Source of the DNA: Pseudomonas sp.
Lineage (GTDB): Bacteria > Pseudomonadota > Gammaproteobacteria > Pseudomonadales > Pseudomonadaceae
Assembly (NCBI GenBank): GCA_007117785.1
Contig: SKFV01000278.1
Location: 1-11,524 of the forward strand
Direction: 5' to 3'
DNA: 11,524 nt
The position numbers and the translations under genes were made by a program. The notes below the pieces were generated by a model. The model saw nothing but the letters and a program-made list of their open reading frames with translations. It had not been told where the DNA came from and ran no database searches. Numbering within the stretch: position 1 is the first letter of the stretch; every line of letters starts with the position of its first letter. Below, piece by piece: positions 1-6,656 of the stretch.

Positions 1-21
1 AAACGCCATAGTTGGACATAG

Positions 22-49
22 AAAAGGGGCTGCATGTGCAGCCCCTTTT
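22..49. terminator. Bidirectional intrinsic terminator after katG
   Basis: A 13-bp perfect inverted repeat (arms 22-34 and 37-49, 2-nt centre) has a GC-rich core (GGGGCTGCA / TGCAGCCCC) flanked by AAAA on one side and TTTT on the other. Transcripts in either direction would form a stable hairpin followed by a short U run. It lies 40 nt beyond the katG stop codon. The symmetry suggests that it also ends a rightward gene lying to the left of the window, which is an inference. Confidence 0.8.
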
Positions 50-54
50 GCATG

Positions 55-77
55 CCGCGCCAGCAATGCTGGCGCGG
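55..77 (-). terminator. GC-rich hairpin directly after katG
   Basis: A perfect 10-bp stem (CCGCGCCAGC at 55-64, GCTGGCGCGG at 68-77) has a 3-nt loop and starts 13 nt past the katG stop. It has no U tract of its own, so it may protect the 3' end of the katG mRNA or act in tandem with the hairpin at 22-49. Its role as a terminator is inferred. Confidence 0.5.
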
Positions 78-89
78 TACCACAGGTGA

Positions 90-2267
90 TCAGGCCAGAT
101 CGAAACGATCGGCGTTCATCACTTTGATCCAGGCTTTGACGAAGTCGCGAACGAACTTCTCGCGGTTGTCATCCTGTGCGTAAACTTCGACATACGAGCG
201 AAGGACGGAGTTTGAACCGAATACCAGGTCGACGCGGGTAGCCGTCCACTTGGTCTGACCACTCTTGCGCTCGACGATGTCGTAAGAGTTTTTGCCAGTA
301 GGCTTCCAGTTATAGGACATATCCGTCAGGTTGACGAAGAAGTCATTACTCAGAACGCCTACGCGATCAGTGAATACGCCATGTTTGGTGCCACCATGGT
401 TGGTACCCAGTACCCGCATGCCACCGATCAGTGCGGTCATTTCCGGTGCCGTCAGACCCATTAACTGAGCGCGGTCGAGCAACATTTCTTCCGGCTGAAC
501 CACGTAGTCTTTCTTTACCCAGTTACGGAAGCCATCATGCACGGGCTCGAGCGGCTCGAAGGAATCTACGTCGGTATCTGCATCAGTCGCGTCGCCGCGG
601 CCTGGTGCAAATGGAACGGTGATATCCACGCCGGCATCTTTGGCTGCTTTTTCTACACCGGCAGTACCGGCCAGTACAATAAGGTCAGCCAGGCTGATTT
701 TCTTGCTCAAGCTGGCCTGCAGGTCTTCCAGGGCCTTGAGAACCTTTTGCAGGCGAGCGGGCTCGTTGCCTTCCCAGTCTTTCTGCGGAGCAAGACGGAT
801 ACGGGCGCCGTTGGCGCCGCCGCGGCAATCGGAACCACGGAAGGTCCGTGCGCTGTCCCAGGCTGTGCTGACCAGGTCCGAGACGCTGACGCCAGTAGCA
901 AGGATCTTTGCCTTGAGGTCAGCAATGTCTGCATCGCTCAGGGTGTAATCGACCGCAGGTACCGGATCCTGCCAGATCAGGTCTTCCGCCGGCACATCGG
1001 CGCCGAGGTAGCGACTCTTAGGCCCCAGGTCGCGGTGGGTCAGTTTGAACCAGGCGCGGGCAAAGACATCGTCAAAATAAGCTGGATCCTTATAGAACCG
1101 CTCGGAAATCTTGCGGTACTCCGGGTCCATCTTCATCGCCATGTCAGCGTCGGTCATGATCGGGTTGAGACGGATAGACGGGTCTTCGACATCAACCGGC
1201 TTGTCTTCTTCCTTGATGTTGATCGGTTCCCACTGAGTGGCACCGGCCGGGCTCTTCTTGAGTTCCCATTCGTAGTTCAACAACAGGTGGAAGTAGCCGT
1301 TATCCCACTGGGTCGGGTTGGTTGTCCACGCACCTTCAATACCACTGGTGACGGTGTCGCGACCAATACCGCGCGTTTTGTGGTTGTTCCAGCCAAGGCC
1401 TTGTTCTTCAACATCAGCCGCTTCAGGTTCAGGTCCAAGGTTGGCAGCATCGCCATTACCGTGGCACTTACCGACGGTGTGGCCGCCAGCGGTCAAGGCA
1501 ACGGTTTCTTCATCGTTCATTGCCATACGCTGGAAAGTGACGCGTACGTCATGCGCGGTTTTCAGCGGGTCAGACTTGCCATCGACACCTTCCGGGTTAA
1601 CGTAGATCAGGCCCATCATTACCGCAGCAAGGGGGTTTTCCAGGTCGCGTTCGCCAGAATAACGGCTGCCTTCGCTACCGGAAGGTGCCAGCCACTCTTT
1701 TTCTGAACCCCAGTAAATGTCTTTTTCCGGGTGCCAGATGTCTTCACGACCACCGGCAAAGCCGAAGGTTTTGAAGCCCATGGACTCATAGGCCATGTTG
1801 CCGGCGAGAATCATCAAGTCGGCCCAAGACAGTTTGTTGCCGTACTTTTTCTTGATCGGCCACAGCAGACGACGACCTTTGTCAAGGTTGGCGTTGTCGG
1901 GCCAGGAGTTGATAGGGGCGAAGCGCTGGTTACCGGTACCTGCACCGCCACGACCATCGGAGATAGGGTAGGTGCCAGCGGCGTGCCAAGCCAGGCGAAT
2001 CATCAGGCCGCCGTAGTGACCCCAGTCTGCAGGCCACCATTCCTGGCTGTCGGTCATCAGCGCTTTGAGGTCGTTCTTGACCGCTTCGAGGTCAAGTTTC
2101 TTGAATTCTTCGGCGTAGTTGAAGTCTTCGCCCAGGGGGTTCGTCTTGCTGTCGTGTTGGTGCAGGATGTCGAGATTGAGATTCTCTGGCCACCAATTCT
2201 TGTTGGTGTTGCCTGAGGTGTTGCCACCGTGCATTACCGGGCATTTGCCCTTGTTGTTATCGCTCAT
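90..2267 (-). CDS. katG: Catalase-peroxidase KatG
   Basis: Cytoplasmic bifunctional heme enzyme that dismutates H2O2 and also has peroxidase activity. The protein has 725 residues, the normal two-domain class I length. Distal-site residues are Arg91, Trp94 and His95 (IRLAWHAAGTY). Tyr222 (GLIYVNPEG) and Met248 (FQRMAMN) are placed to form the Trp-Tyr-Met adduct with Trp94. The proximal heme ligand is His263 (AGGHTVG) and the proximal Trp is Trp314. The second, degenerate peroxidase-like domain follows from about residue 420. The reading frame extends six codons further upstream, but the ATG at 2267 is preferred: it has GGAG six bases before it and gives the family N-terminus MSDNNKGKCPVMHGG. 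No signal peptide is present. The gene stands alone with its own promoter region and two terminator hairpins, consistent with a peroxide-inducible single-gene unit; that regulation is inferred. Confidence 0.97.
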   Translation of the reverse strand: MSDNNKGKCPVMHGGNTSGNTNKNWWPENLNLDILHQHDSKTNPLGEDFNYAEEFKKLDLEAVKNDLKALMTDSQEWWPADWGHYGGLMIRLAWHAAGTYPISDGRGGAGTGNQRFAPINSWPDNANLDKGRRLLWPIKKKYGNKLSWADLMILAGNMAYESMGFKTFGFAGGREDIWHPEKDIYWGSEKEWLAPSGSEGSRYSGERDLENPLAAVMMGLIYVNPEGVDGKSDPLKTAHDVRVTFQRMAMNDEETVALTAGGHTVGKCHGNGDAANLGPEPEAADVEEQGLGWNNHKTRGIGRDTVTSGIEGAWTTNPTQWDNGYFHLLLNYEWELKKSPAGATQWEPINIKEEDKPVDVEDPSIRLNPIMTDADMAMKMDPEYRKISERFYKDPAYFDDVFARAWFKLTHRDLGPKSRYLGADVPAEDLIWQDPVPAVDYTLSDADIADLKAKILATGVSVSDLVSTAWDSARTFRGSDCRGGANGARIRLAPQKDWEGNEPARLQKVLKALEDLQASLSKKISLADLIVLAGTAGVEKAAKDAGVDITVPFAPGRGDATDADTDVDSFEPLEPVHDGFRNWVKKDYVVQPEEMLLDRAQLMGLTAPEMTALIGGMRVLGTNHGGTKHGVFTDRVGVLSNDFFVNLTDMSYNWKPTGKNSYDIVERKSGQTKWTATRVDLVFGSNSVLRSYVEVYAQDDNREKFVRDFVKAWIKVMNADRFDLA

Positions 2268-2369
2268 AGCTATCTCCGATTCCATCTGGGTGACTGAACT
2301 CTGCGGGTAGCAGTTTCATGTTTTTGCTGACCGGGTTGCGGTCAGACTGATGTTCTTCCCTGCAAAAAA

Positions 2370-2391
2370 GTGTAGGCCTTTATACCTACAC
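2370..2391. promoter_or_regulatory. Dyad over the katG -10 box
   Basis: A perfect inverted repeat, GTGTAGG-N8-CCTACAC, has the candidate katG -10 hexamer inside its centre. A repressor or other dimeric regulator bound here would block RNA polymerase. The half-site does not match a regulator family that I can name, so the binder is unknown. Confidence 0.4.
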
Positions 2392-2407
2392 CCGTATGCA
2401 GTGAGTG
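2379..2407 (-). promoter_or_regulatory. Candidate katG promoter
   Basis: Read on the minus strand, a good -10 box TATAAA (2379-2384) is preceded after 17 bases by a poor -35 hexamer CACTCA (2402-2407). Transcription would start near 2372 and give a leader of about 105 nt. A weak -35 with a strong -10 is common at activator-dependent promoters. This was assigned by eye only. Confidence 0.4.
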
Positions 2408-2463
2408 TATTAGTTGTAGCAACGGTAACTGATTACTGCCAGTAGGATTTGGGCAGGAAGTTG

Positions 2464-2478
2464 ATAGTTTTTATTTAT
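2464..2478. promoter_or_regulatory. OxyR-like half-site upstream of katG
   Basis: The bases ATAG-N7-TTAT match the established OxyR half-site ATAGnTnnnAnCTAT at every fixed position except one (T for C). A full OxyR site has a second such element 7 bp away. On the left side only GTAG (2442-2445) is in register and the rest is poor. The site lies about 90-105 bp upstream of the inferred start, somewhat further than usual. It is a weak candidate, made plausible mainly because katG is a classic OxyR target. Confidence 0.25.
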
Positions 2479-2499
2479 CGAGAGGCGGTTGTGCTCTGC

Positions 2500-2520
2500 C
2501 AGCCCGCATTATGCGGGCTG
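2500..2520 (-). terminator. Hairpin after the thioesterase gene
   Basis: A perfect 9-bp stem (CAGCCCGCA at 2500-2508, TGCGGGCTG at 2512-2520) with a TTA loop starts 12 nt beyond the thioesterase stop codon. No U tract follows on the minus strand, so termination here may be inefficient or factor-assisted. Position and stability make it the best candidate for the transcript end. Confidence 0.5.
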
Positions 2521-2532
2521 TTGCTGGGCGGT

Positions 2533-2961
<429 letters not shown>

Positions 2962-3016
2962 TGGGTTCTCTGCTTATTGTGCGTCAATTGTGCTGTCAGT
3001 CATGGTTCGGTGTGTT

Positions 3017-3172
3017 GCGGGCTTGGTGACCCACTGGGCTGGGCACGCGGCAAGTACGTCCCTGTAGCTCGTCTGTGGCGGGCAGAAAATTGCTCCTGCA
3101 TTTTCTGCCCTTCTGCCATCCCTGGCAGTCGCCTGCCACAGACGTTCCAGCTCAGCCCGCCACCAAATCCGC
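3017..3172. repeat. Nested palindromic element with cloverleaf core (REP/MITE-like)
   Basis: The core has a perfect 10-bp outer stem (CGTCTGTGGC at 3070-3079, GCCACAGACG at 3135-3144). Inside it are hairpin A, an 11-bp perfect stem (GGGCAGAAAAT at 3080-3090, ATTTTCTGCCC at 3100-3110, 9-nt loop), and hairpin B, a 6-bp stem (CTGCCA at 3113-3118, TGGCAG at 3123-3128, TCCC loop). Together they form a three-way junction. Weaker outer inverted repeats extend it: GCGGGCTTGGTG (3017-3028) against CACCAAATCCGC (3161-3172) matches at 10 of 12 positions, and GGGCTG (3036-3041) matches CAGCCC (3153-3158). CCCTG recurs at 3060-3064 and 3120-3124. The unit fills most of the gap between two leftward genes and encodes no convincing protein. 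I see no clear target-site duplication and no second copy in the window. The class is inferred; the pairing is read directly. Confidence 0.6.
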
Positions 3173-3193
3173 CTTCAAGGTTTCAGCAGCGTT

Positions 3194-4354
3194 TTAGTAC
3201 GCCTGCCGATAAATCGCCAGTGCATCTGCTTCGGTCACTGCCCGTGGGTTATTCACCAGCAGGCGCTGTTGCAGCATGGCGTCGCGGGCGAGCATTTCCA
3301 GGCTGGACTCGGGGACGTCGGCGTCGCGCAGGCGGCTGGGCAGGTTGCAGCGTGGGCTGAGGTCGGCCAGGGCGTTGACCAGCTGTTCGGTCTGGCTGGC
3401 GGCGCTGCCGGGCTTGAGGTCTTTGACCAGTAACGGGGCCAGTTCGGCGTAGAGGTCTTGCGCGGCGGGTGCGTTGAAAGCAATGACGCTGGGCAAGACC
3501 AGGGAATTGGACAGGCCGTGGGGGATGTGGAAGTGGCCGCCCAGCGGGTAGGCCAGGGCGTGTACGGCGGCAACCGGGGCGTTGGCGAAGGCCTGGCCGG
3601 CAAGCAGGGCGCCGAGCAGCATGGCCTGGCGGGCTTCGCGGTTTTGGCCGTTGTGGACGGCTTCGTCGAGGTTGCCGGCGAGCAGGCGTAGGGCTTCGCG
3701 GGCGAGCATGTCGGACAGCGGGTTTTTCTTGATTTTGCTGGTGTAGGCTTCGATGGCGTGCACCATGGCGTCGATGCCGGTGGCGGCGGTGACGGCGGAG
3801 GGCAGGCCGAGGGTGAGGTCGGCATCCAGCAGGGCCAAATCGGGTAGCAGCAGTGGGGAGACGACGCCCATTTTGCTGGTTTCGCCGGTGGTGATGATGC
3901 TGATCTGGGTGACTTCGGAGCCGGTGCCGGCGGTGGTTGGTACCTGGATCAGCGGCAGGCGCTGGCCTTTGGCGTTGCCGACGCCATAGATGTTGGCGAG
4001 CTTTTGCTGGCTCTGTGGATGGGCGAGCAGGGCGACCAGTTTCGCGACGTCCATGGAGCTGCCGCCGCCAAAGCCGACAATCAGGTCGGCTTGCATGTCG
4101 ATGGCCTGGTCAACGGCGGATTGCACCACGGCTTCCGGCGGGTCGGCGACGACGCGGTCGAATACCTGCACGCTGAGGCTTTGTTTGGGAAAGTCGGCGA
4201 GGCTGGCTTCGAGCAGGCCGAGTTGGGTGATGCCGGGATCGGTAACGACCAGTACGCGGGTGGCTCCGCGCTCGCGGCAGAGTTCGGCCAGGCGGACGGC
4301 GGAACCGGGTTCACAGAGAATCTGGGCGGTGGTGGCAAACAGAAAGGGGTTCAT
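3194..4354 (-). CDS. Iron-containing (group III) alcohol dehydrogenase
   Basis: A 386-residue cytoplasmic NAD(P)-dependent oxidoreductase of the Fe-ADH family, full length for the group. The N-terminal nucleotide-binding domain has GFGGGSSMDVAK (94-105), and PTTAGTGSEVT (139-149) follows. The C-terminal helical domain supplies the expected metal ligands Asp195 and His199 (GIDAMVHAIEAY), His265 (AAVHALAYPLGG) and His279 (HIPHGLSNS), so the metal site is intact. The ATG at 4354 has GAGG five bases upstream. No convincing promoter is visible in the 109-bp gap between this gene and hemW. That gap holds only a short imperfect GC-rich hairpin near 4394-4410, a 2-nt-loop hairpin at 4411-4422 and the palindrome CTCGCGAG (4432-4439). 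Members of this family act on ethanol, butanol, 1,3-propanediol, lactaldehyde or longer alcohols, and the substrate cannot be fixed here. The neighbouring thioesterase gives no clear pathway. Confidence 0.93.
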   Translation of the reverse strand: MNPFLFATTAQILCEPGSAVRLAELCRERGATRVLVVTDPGITQLGLLEASLADFPKQSLSVQVFDRVVADPPEAVVQSAVDQAIDMQADLIVGFGGGSSMDVAKLVALLAHPQSQQKLANIYGVGNAKGQRLPLIQVPTTAGTGSEVTQISIITTGETSKMGVVSPLLLPDLALLDADLTLGLPSAVTAATGIDAMVHAIEAYTSKIKKNPLSDMLAREALRLLAGNLDEAVHNGQNREARQAMLLGALLAGQAFANAPVAAVHALAYPLGGHFHIPHGLSNSLVLPSVIAFNAPAAQDLYAELAPLLVKDLKPGSAASQTEQLVNALADLSPRCNLPSRLRDADVPESSLEMLARDAMLQQRLLVNNPRAVTEADALAIYRQAY

Positions 4355-4464
4355 GCGGACCTCGGCAGAGTATCAAGTCTAATGTTCAAGCCTAAAGCGC
4401 CTGCGCCTTTGCTACAAGTAGCGGTTTTGTCTCGCGAGGTGTTGCAGTAGGTTTTAAAAGGTTT

Positions 4465-5619
4465 TTACAGGAAGCCTTCGAGCAGATCATTCAAGAACAA
4501 ATGACCGCGTGCGGTGGGGCGTAACTGTTGCTGCCAGGGCTCCAGCAGGCCGCGCTGCACGGCACTGTCCAATTGGTTGGCAATGCTGTGCAGCGACTGC
4601 CCGGTGCGTTGCGCGTAGCTGTCACTGGGTACGCCATCCTGCAGGCGCAGGGCGTTCATCAGAAAGTCGAAGGGCAGGTCGTCGGCGCCAAGGGGTTTGC
4701 GCCCGGCACAGAAGGCTTTGTCCGGGTTGAGGTAGTCCTTGGGCAGGCGGGTTTTCCAGTAGCGTTCGATATGCCCGTCGGGGCGGGTCAGTTTGCCGTG
4801 GGCACCGGCACCGATGCCGATAAAGTCGCCGTACTGCCAGTAGTTCTGGTTGTGCCGGGCCATGCGCCCCTCGCGGGCATAGGCGGAGACTTCGTACTGG
4901 CGTAGGCCGGCTTCGGCCAGCCGTGCCTGGCCGGCTTCCTGGATGCTCCAGAGGATGTCCTCTTCCGGCAGTTGTGGCGGCTGGCTGTAGAACAAAGTGT
5001 TGGGTTCCAGGGTGAGCTGGTACCAGGACTGGTGCTCGGGGCCGAGGGCGATGGCCTGGTCGATATCTGCCAGGGCGTCACTTTCGGTCTGGCCCGGCAG
5101 GCCGTGCATCAGGTCGAGGTTGAGGTTGTCGAAGCCGGCACGGCGCGCCATATCGACGGCGGCCAGCGCTTCGCGATCATCATGGATGCGGCCGAGGGCT
5201 TTCAGGTGCTGGGCGTTGAAGCTCTGGATGCCGATCGACAGCCGGTTGATACCGGCACGACGGTAGTCGGCAAACTTGGCCTGCTCGAAGGTGCCGGGGT
5301 TGGCTTCCAGGGTGATTTCGATATCACTGGCGAAGGTCAGCCTAGCGGCCATGGCATCCAGCAGGCGGGCCAGGCTGGCGGCAGAAAACAGGCTGGGCGT
5401 GCCGCCGCCGAAAAAGATCGAGGTCAGTTCCCGTTGTTGGCCACCGTATTCGGCCATCACGGTCAGGTCCTGCTCAAGGTCGGTGATCAAGGCATCAATA
5501 TAGGCGGTTTCAGGCAGGCCGTTGTCGCTGACATGCGAATTGAAGTCGCAGTAAGGGCATTTGCGTACGCACCAGGGGATATGCACATAGGCTGCCAGAG
5601 GTGGCAGCGGGGCAATCAC
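4465..5619 (-). CDS. hemW: HemW, radical-SAM heme-binding protein
   Basis: A 384-residue protein resembling the oxygen-independent coproporphyrinogen III oxidase HemN but belonging to the HemW branch, which binds heme and is implicated in heme delivery to respiratory enzymes. The radical-SAM cluster cysteines are Cys17, Cys21 and Cys24 (CVRKCPYC). The next residues are Asp-Phe, without the further Cys of true HemN (CxxxCxxCxC), which argues against decarboxylase activity. SAM-site and family motifs follow: GGGTPSL (71-77), SIGIQSFN (128-135), YEVSAYA (242-248) and HNQNYW (256-261), then the C-terminal HemW domain. The frame stays open 58 codons upstream, but that extension lies inside rdgB and is basic and low in family character. 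The GTG at 5619 overlaps the rdgB stop as GTGA and gives the normal N-terminus (PPLAAYVHIPWC). Last gene of the operon; translation is probably coupled to rdgB. Confidence 0.93.
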   Translation of the reverse strand: MIAPLPPLAAYVHIPWCVRKCPYCDFNSHVSDNGLPETAYIDALITDLEQDLTVMAEYGGQQRELTSIFFGGGTPSLFSAASLARLLDAMAARLTFASDIEITLEANPGTFEQAKFADYRRAGINRLSIGIQSFNAQHLKALGRIHDDREALAAVDMARRAGFDNLNLDLMHGLPGQTESDALADIDQAIALGPEHQSWYQLTLEPNTLFYSQPPQLPEEDILWSIQEAGQARLAEAGLRQYEVSAYAREGRMARHNQNYWQYGDFIGIGAGAHGKLTRPDGHIERYWKTRLPKDYLNPDKAFCAGRKPLGADDLPFDFLMNALRLQDGVPSDSYAQRTGQSLHSIANQLDSAVQRGLLEPWQQQLRPTARGHLFLNDLLEGFL

Positions 5620-6218
5620 GCCAGCCCCAACTGCTTGCGCAATTGCGCCATGGCTTTGCCACGGTGACTGAGGCGGTTTTTCTGTGCGGCGGGCAGTTCG
5701 GCACTGGCGCAGTTGGTTTCCGGCACCCAGAACAGCGGGTCGTAGCCAAAGCCATGCTCGCCGCTGGGGGCATGCAGGATACACCCGTGCCATTCACCCT
5801 GACAGATGATGGGGGTCGGGTCGTCGGCGTGGCGCAGCAAGGCCAGTACGCTGATAAAGCGTGCGCCGCGTTCGGCATCGGGAACGCCGTCCAGAGCCTT
5901 GAGTAGTTTGGCATTGTTAGCGGCATCGCCGGCGCCATCAGCATAACGCGCGGAGTAGATCCCCGGCGCACCGCCTAGGGCATCCACCGCCAGGCCGGAA
6001 TCATCCGCCAGTGCCGGCAGCCCGGAGGCGCGGGCAGCATGCCGGGCCTTGAGGATGGCGTTCTCGATAAAGGTCAGTCCGGTTTCTTCGGCTTCTACAC
6101 TGAGAAACTCACTCTGGGGCACCACAGTGACGTGTGCGCCGAGCATCTGCTGCAGTTCGACCAGTTTGCCTTTATTACCGCTGGCCAATACCAGCCGATC
6201 AAAACCCAATTCAGTCAT
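5616..6218 (-). CDS. rdgB: XTP/dITP pyrophosphatase RdgB (Ham1 family)
   Basis: A 200-residue cytoplasmic house-cleaning enzyme that hydrolyses XTP, ITP and dITP to monophosphates and PPi, keeping deaminated purines out of DNA and RNA. All Ham1 signatures are present: SGNKGK (13-18) for the triphosphate, EETGLTFIENAILKA (45-59), ADDSGLAVDALGGAPGIYSARYA (71-93) with the metal-binding and catalytic acidic residues, FGYDPLF (157-163) for base recognition, and SHRGKA (184-189). The frame has an in-frame ATG 17 codons further upstream, but the ATG at 6218 gives the canonical N-terminus (DRLVLASGNKGK) and has AGGAG about ten bases before it. The gene starts 8 nt inside the DUF4426 gene and ends in a GTGA overlap with hemW, so it is probably translated by coupling on both sides. 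Confidence 0.96.
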   Translation of the reverse strand: MTELGFDRLVLASGNKGKLVELQQMLGAHVTVVPQSEFLSVEAEETGLTFIENAILKARHAARASGLPALADDSGLAVDALGGAPGIYSARYADGAGDAANNAKLLKALDGVPDAERGARFISVLALLRHADDPTPIICQGEWHGCILHAPSGEHGFGYDPLFWVPETNCASAELPAAQKNRLSHRGKAMAQLRKQLGLA

Positions 6219-6651
6219 CCGGGTGAAACTCCTGCTGGAAGCGCACGTTATGTACCGGGGCGCCTTCACTTTCCTGAATATTCAGGTTGAAACGCAGTAG
6301 GCCGCGTTGGGCGGAAGTGTAGTTGGCGACAAAGTAGATGGCGTCACCTTCCTGGATGCGGATAAAGCGGATCGGGGTGACCTGTTGCACCAGGTTGGTC
6401 ACGGTACCTTCCACGATGGCATCGACCGGCACCGGGCCGTCGCCGGTCTGCTTTTGCACCAGCAGGTTGATGACGCCATGGGTGCGGCCACGGGTCAGCC
6501 CGGCCTTGGCGGCGATATCCGGTAACAGATAGCTGCTGTTGAAGGTGTTGTGATAAACGATCAGGTCGCCAAAGCGTTGCGGGCTTTGCGACTGGGCCAG
6601 CAGGCTGCCGGCGAATAGCAGGCTGCAGAGCAAAAGGATGAAGCGACTCAT
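6211..6651 (-). CDS. DUF4426 family exported protein of unknown function
   Basis: A 146-residue protein whose N-terminus is a clear signal peptide (Met-Ser-Arg, then a hydrophobic run at 4-18), with probable cleavage after Ala19 (SLLA-QSQ). Cys9 lies in the hydrophobic core without a proper lipobox, so a periplasmic soluble product is more likely than a lipoprotein. The mature part (about 127 residues) begins QRFGDLIVYHNTFNSSYLLP and is mostly beta-type sequence ending NVRFQQEFHPDD, which I recognise as DUF4426. AGGAG lies eight bases before the ATG. It starts 5 nt after metW and overlaps rdgB by 8 nt, so it belongs to the operon although its export sets it apart from its cytoplasmic neighbours. 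No enzymatic motif is visible and no biochemical role can be given. Confidence 0.85.
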   Translation of the reverse strand: MSRFILLLCSLLFAGSLLAQSQSPQRFGDLIVYHNTFNSSYLLPDIAAKAGLTRGRTHGVINLLVQKQTGDGPVPVDAIVEGTVTNLVQQVTPIRFIRIQEGDAIYFVANYTSAQRGLLRFNLNIQESEGAPVHNVRFQQEFHPDD

Positions 6652-6656
6652 GACAT

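Noticed and set aside
537..1706. 389-codon open frame on the + strand opposite katG
   Set aside because: It lies wholly inside katG, whose protein is a full-length match with all catalytic residues. The antisense translation has no recognisable domain and is expected from high GC at codon third positions.
3253..3825. Proline- and serine-rich 190-codon minus-strand frame inside the ADH gene
   Set aside because: Low-complexity composition produced by an alternative frame of GC-rich DNA; the ADH frame holds all metal ligands.
4394..4422. Possible terminator after hemW
   Set aside because: The GC hairpin is imperfect with a bulge and a very small loop, and the adjacent GCTAC-AA-GTAGC hairpin has a 2-nt loop; neither is followed by a U run on the minus strand.
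4465..5619. Reading the gene as hemN (oxygen-independent coproporphyrinogen III oxidase)
   Set aside because: The cluster motif is CxxxCxxC followed by Asp-Phe and lacks the fourth Cys typical of HemN; the length (384) and the rdgB neighbour fit HemW.
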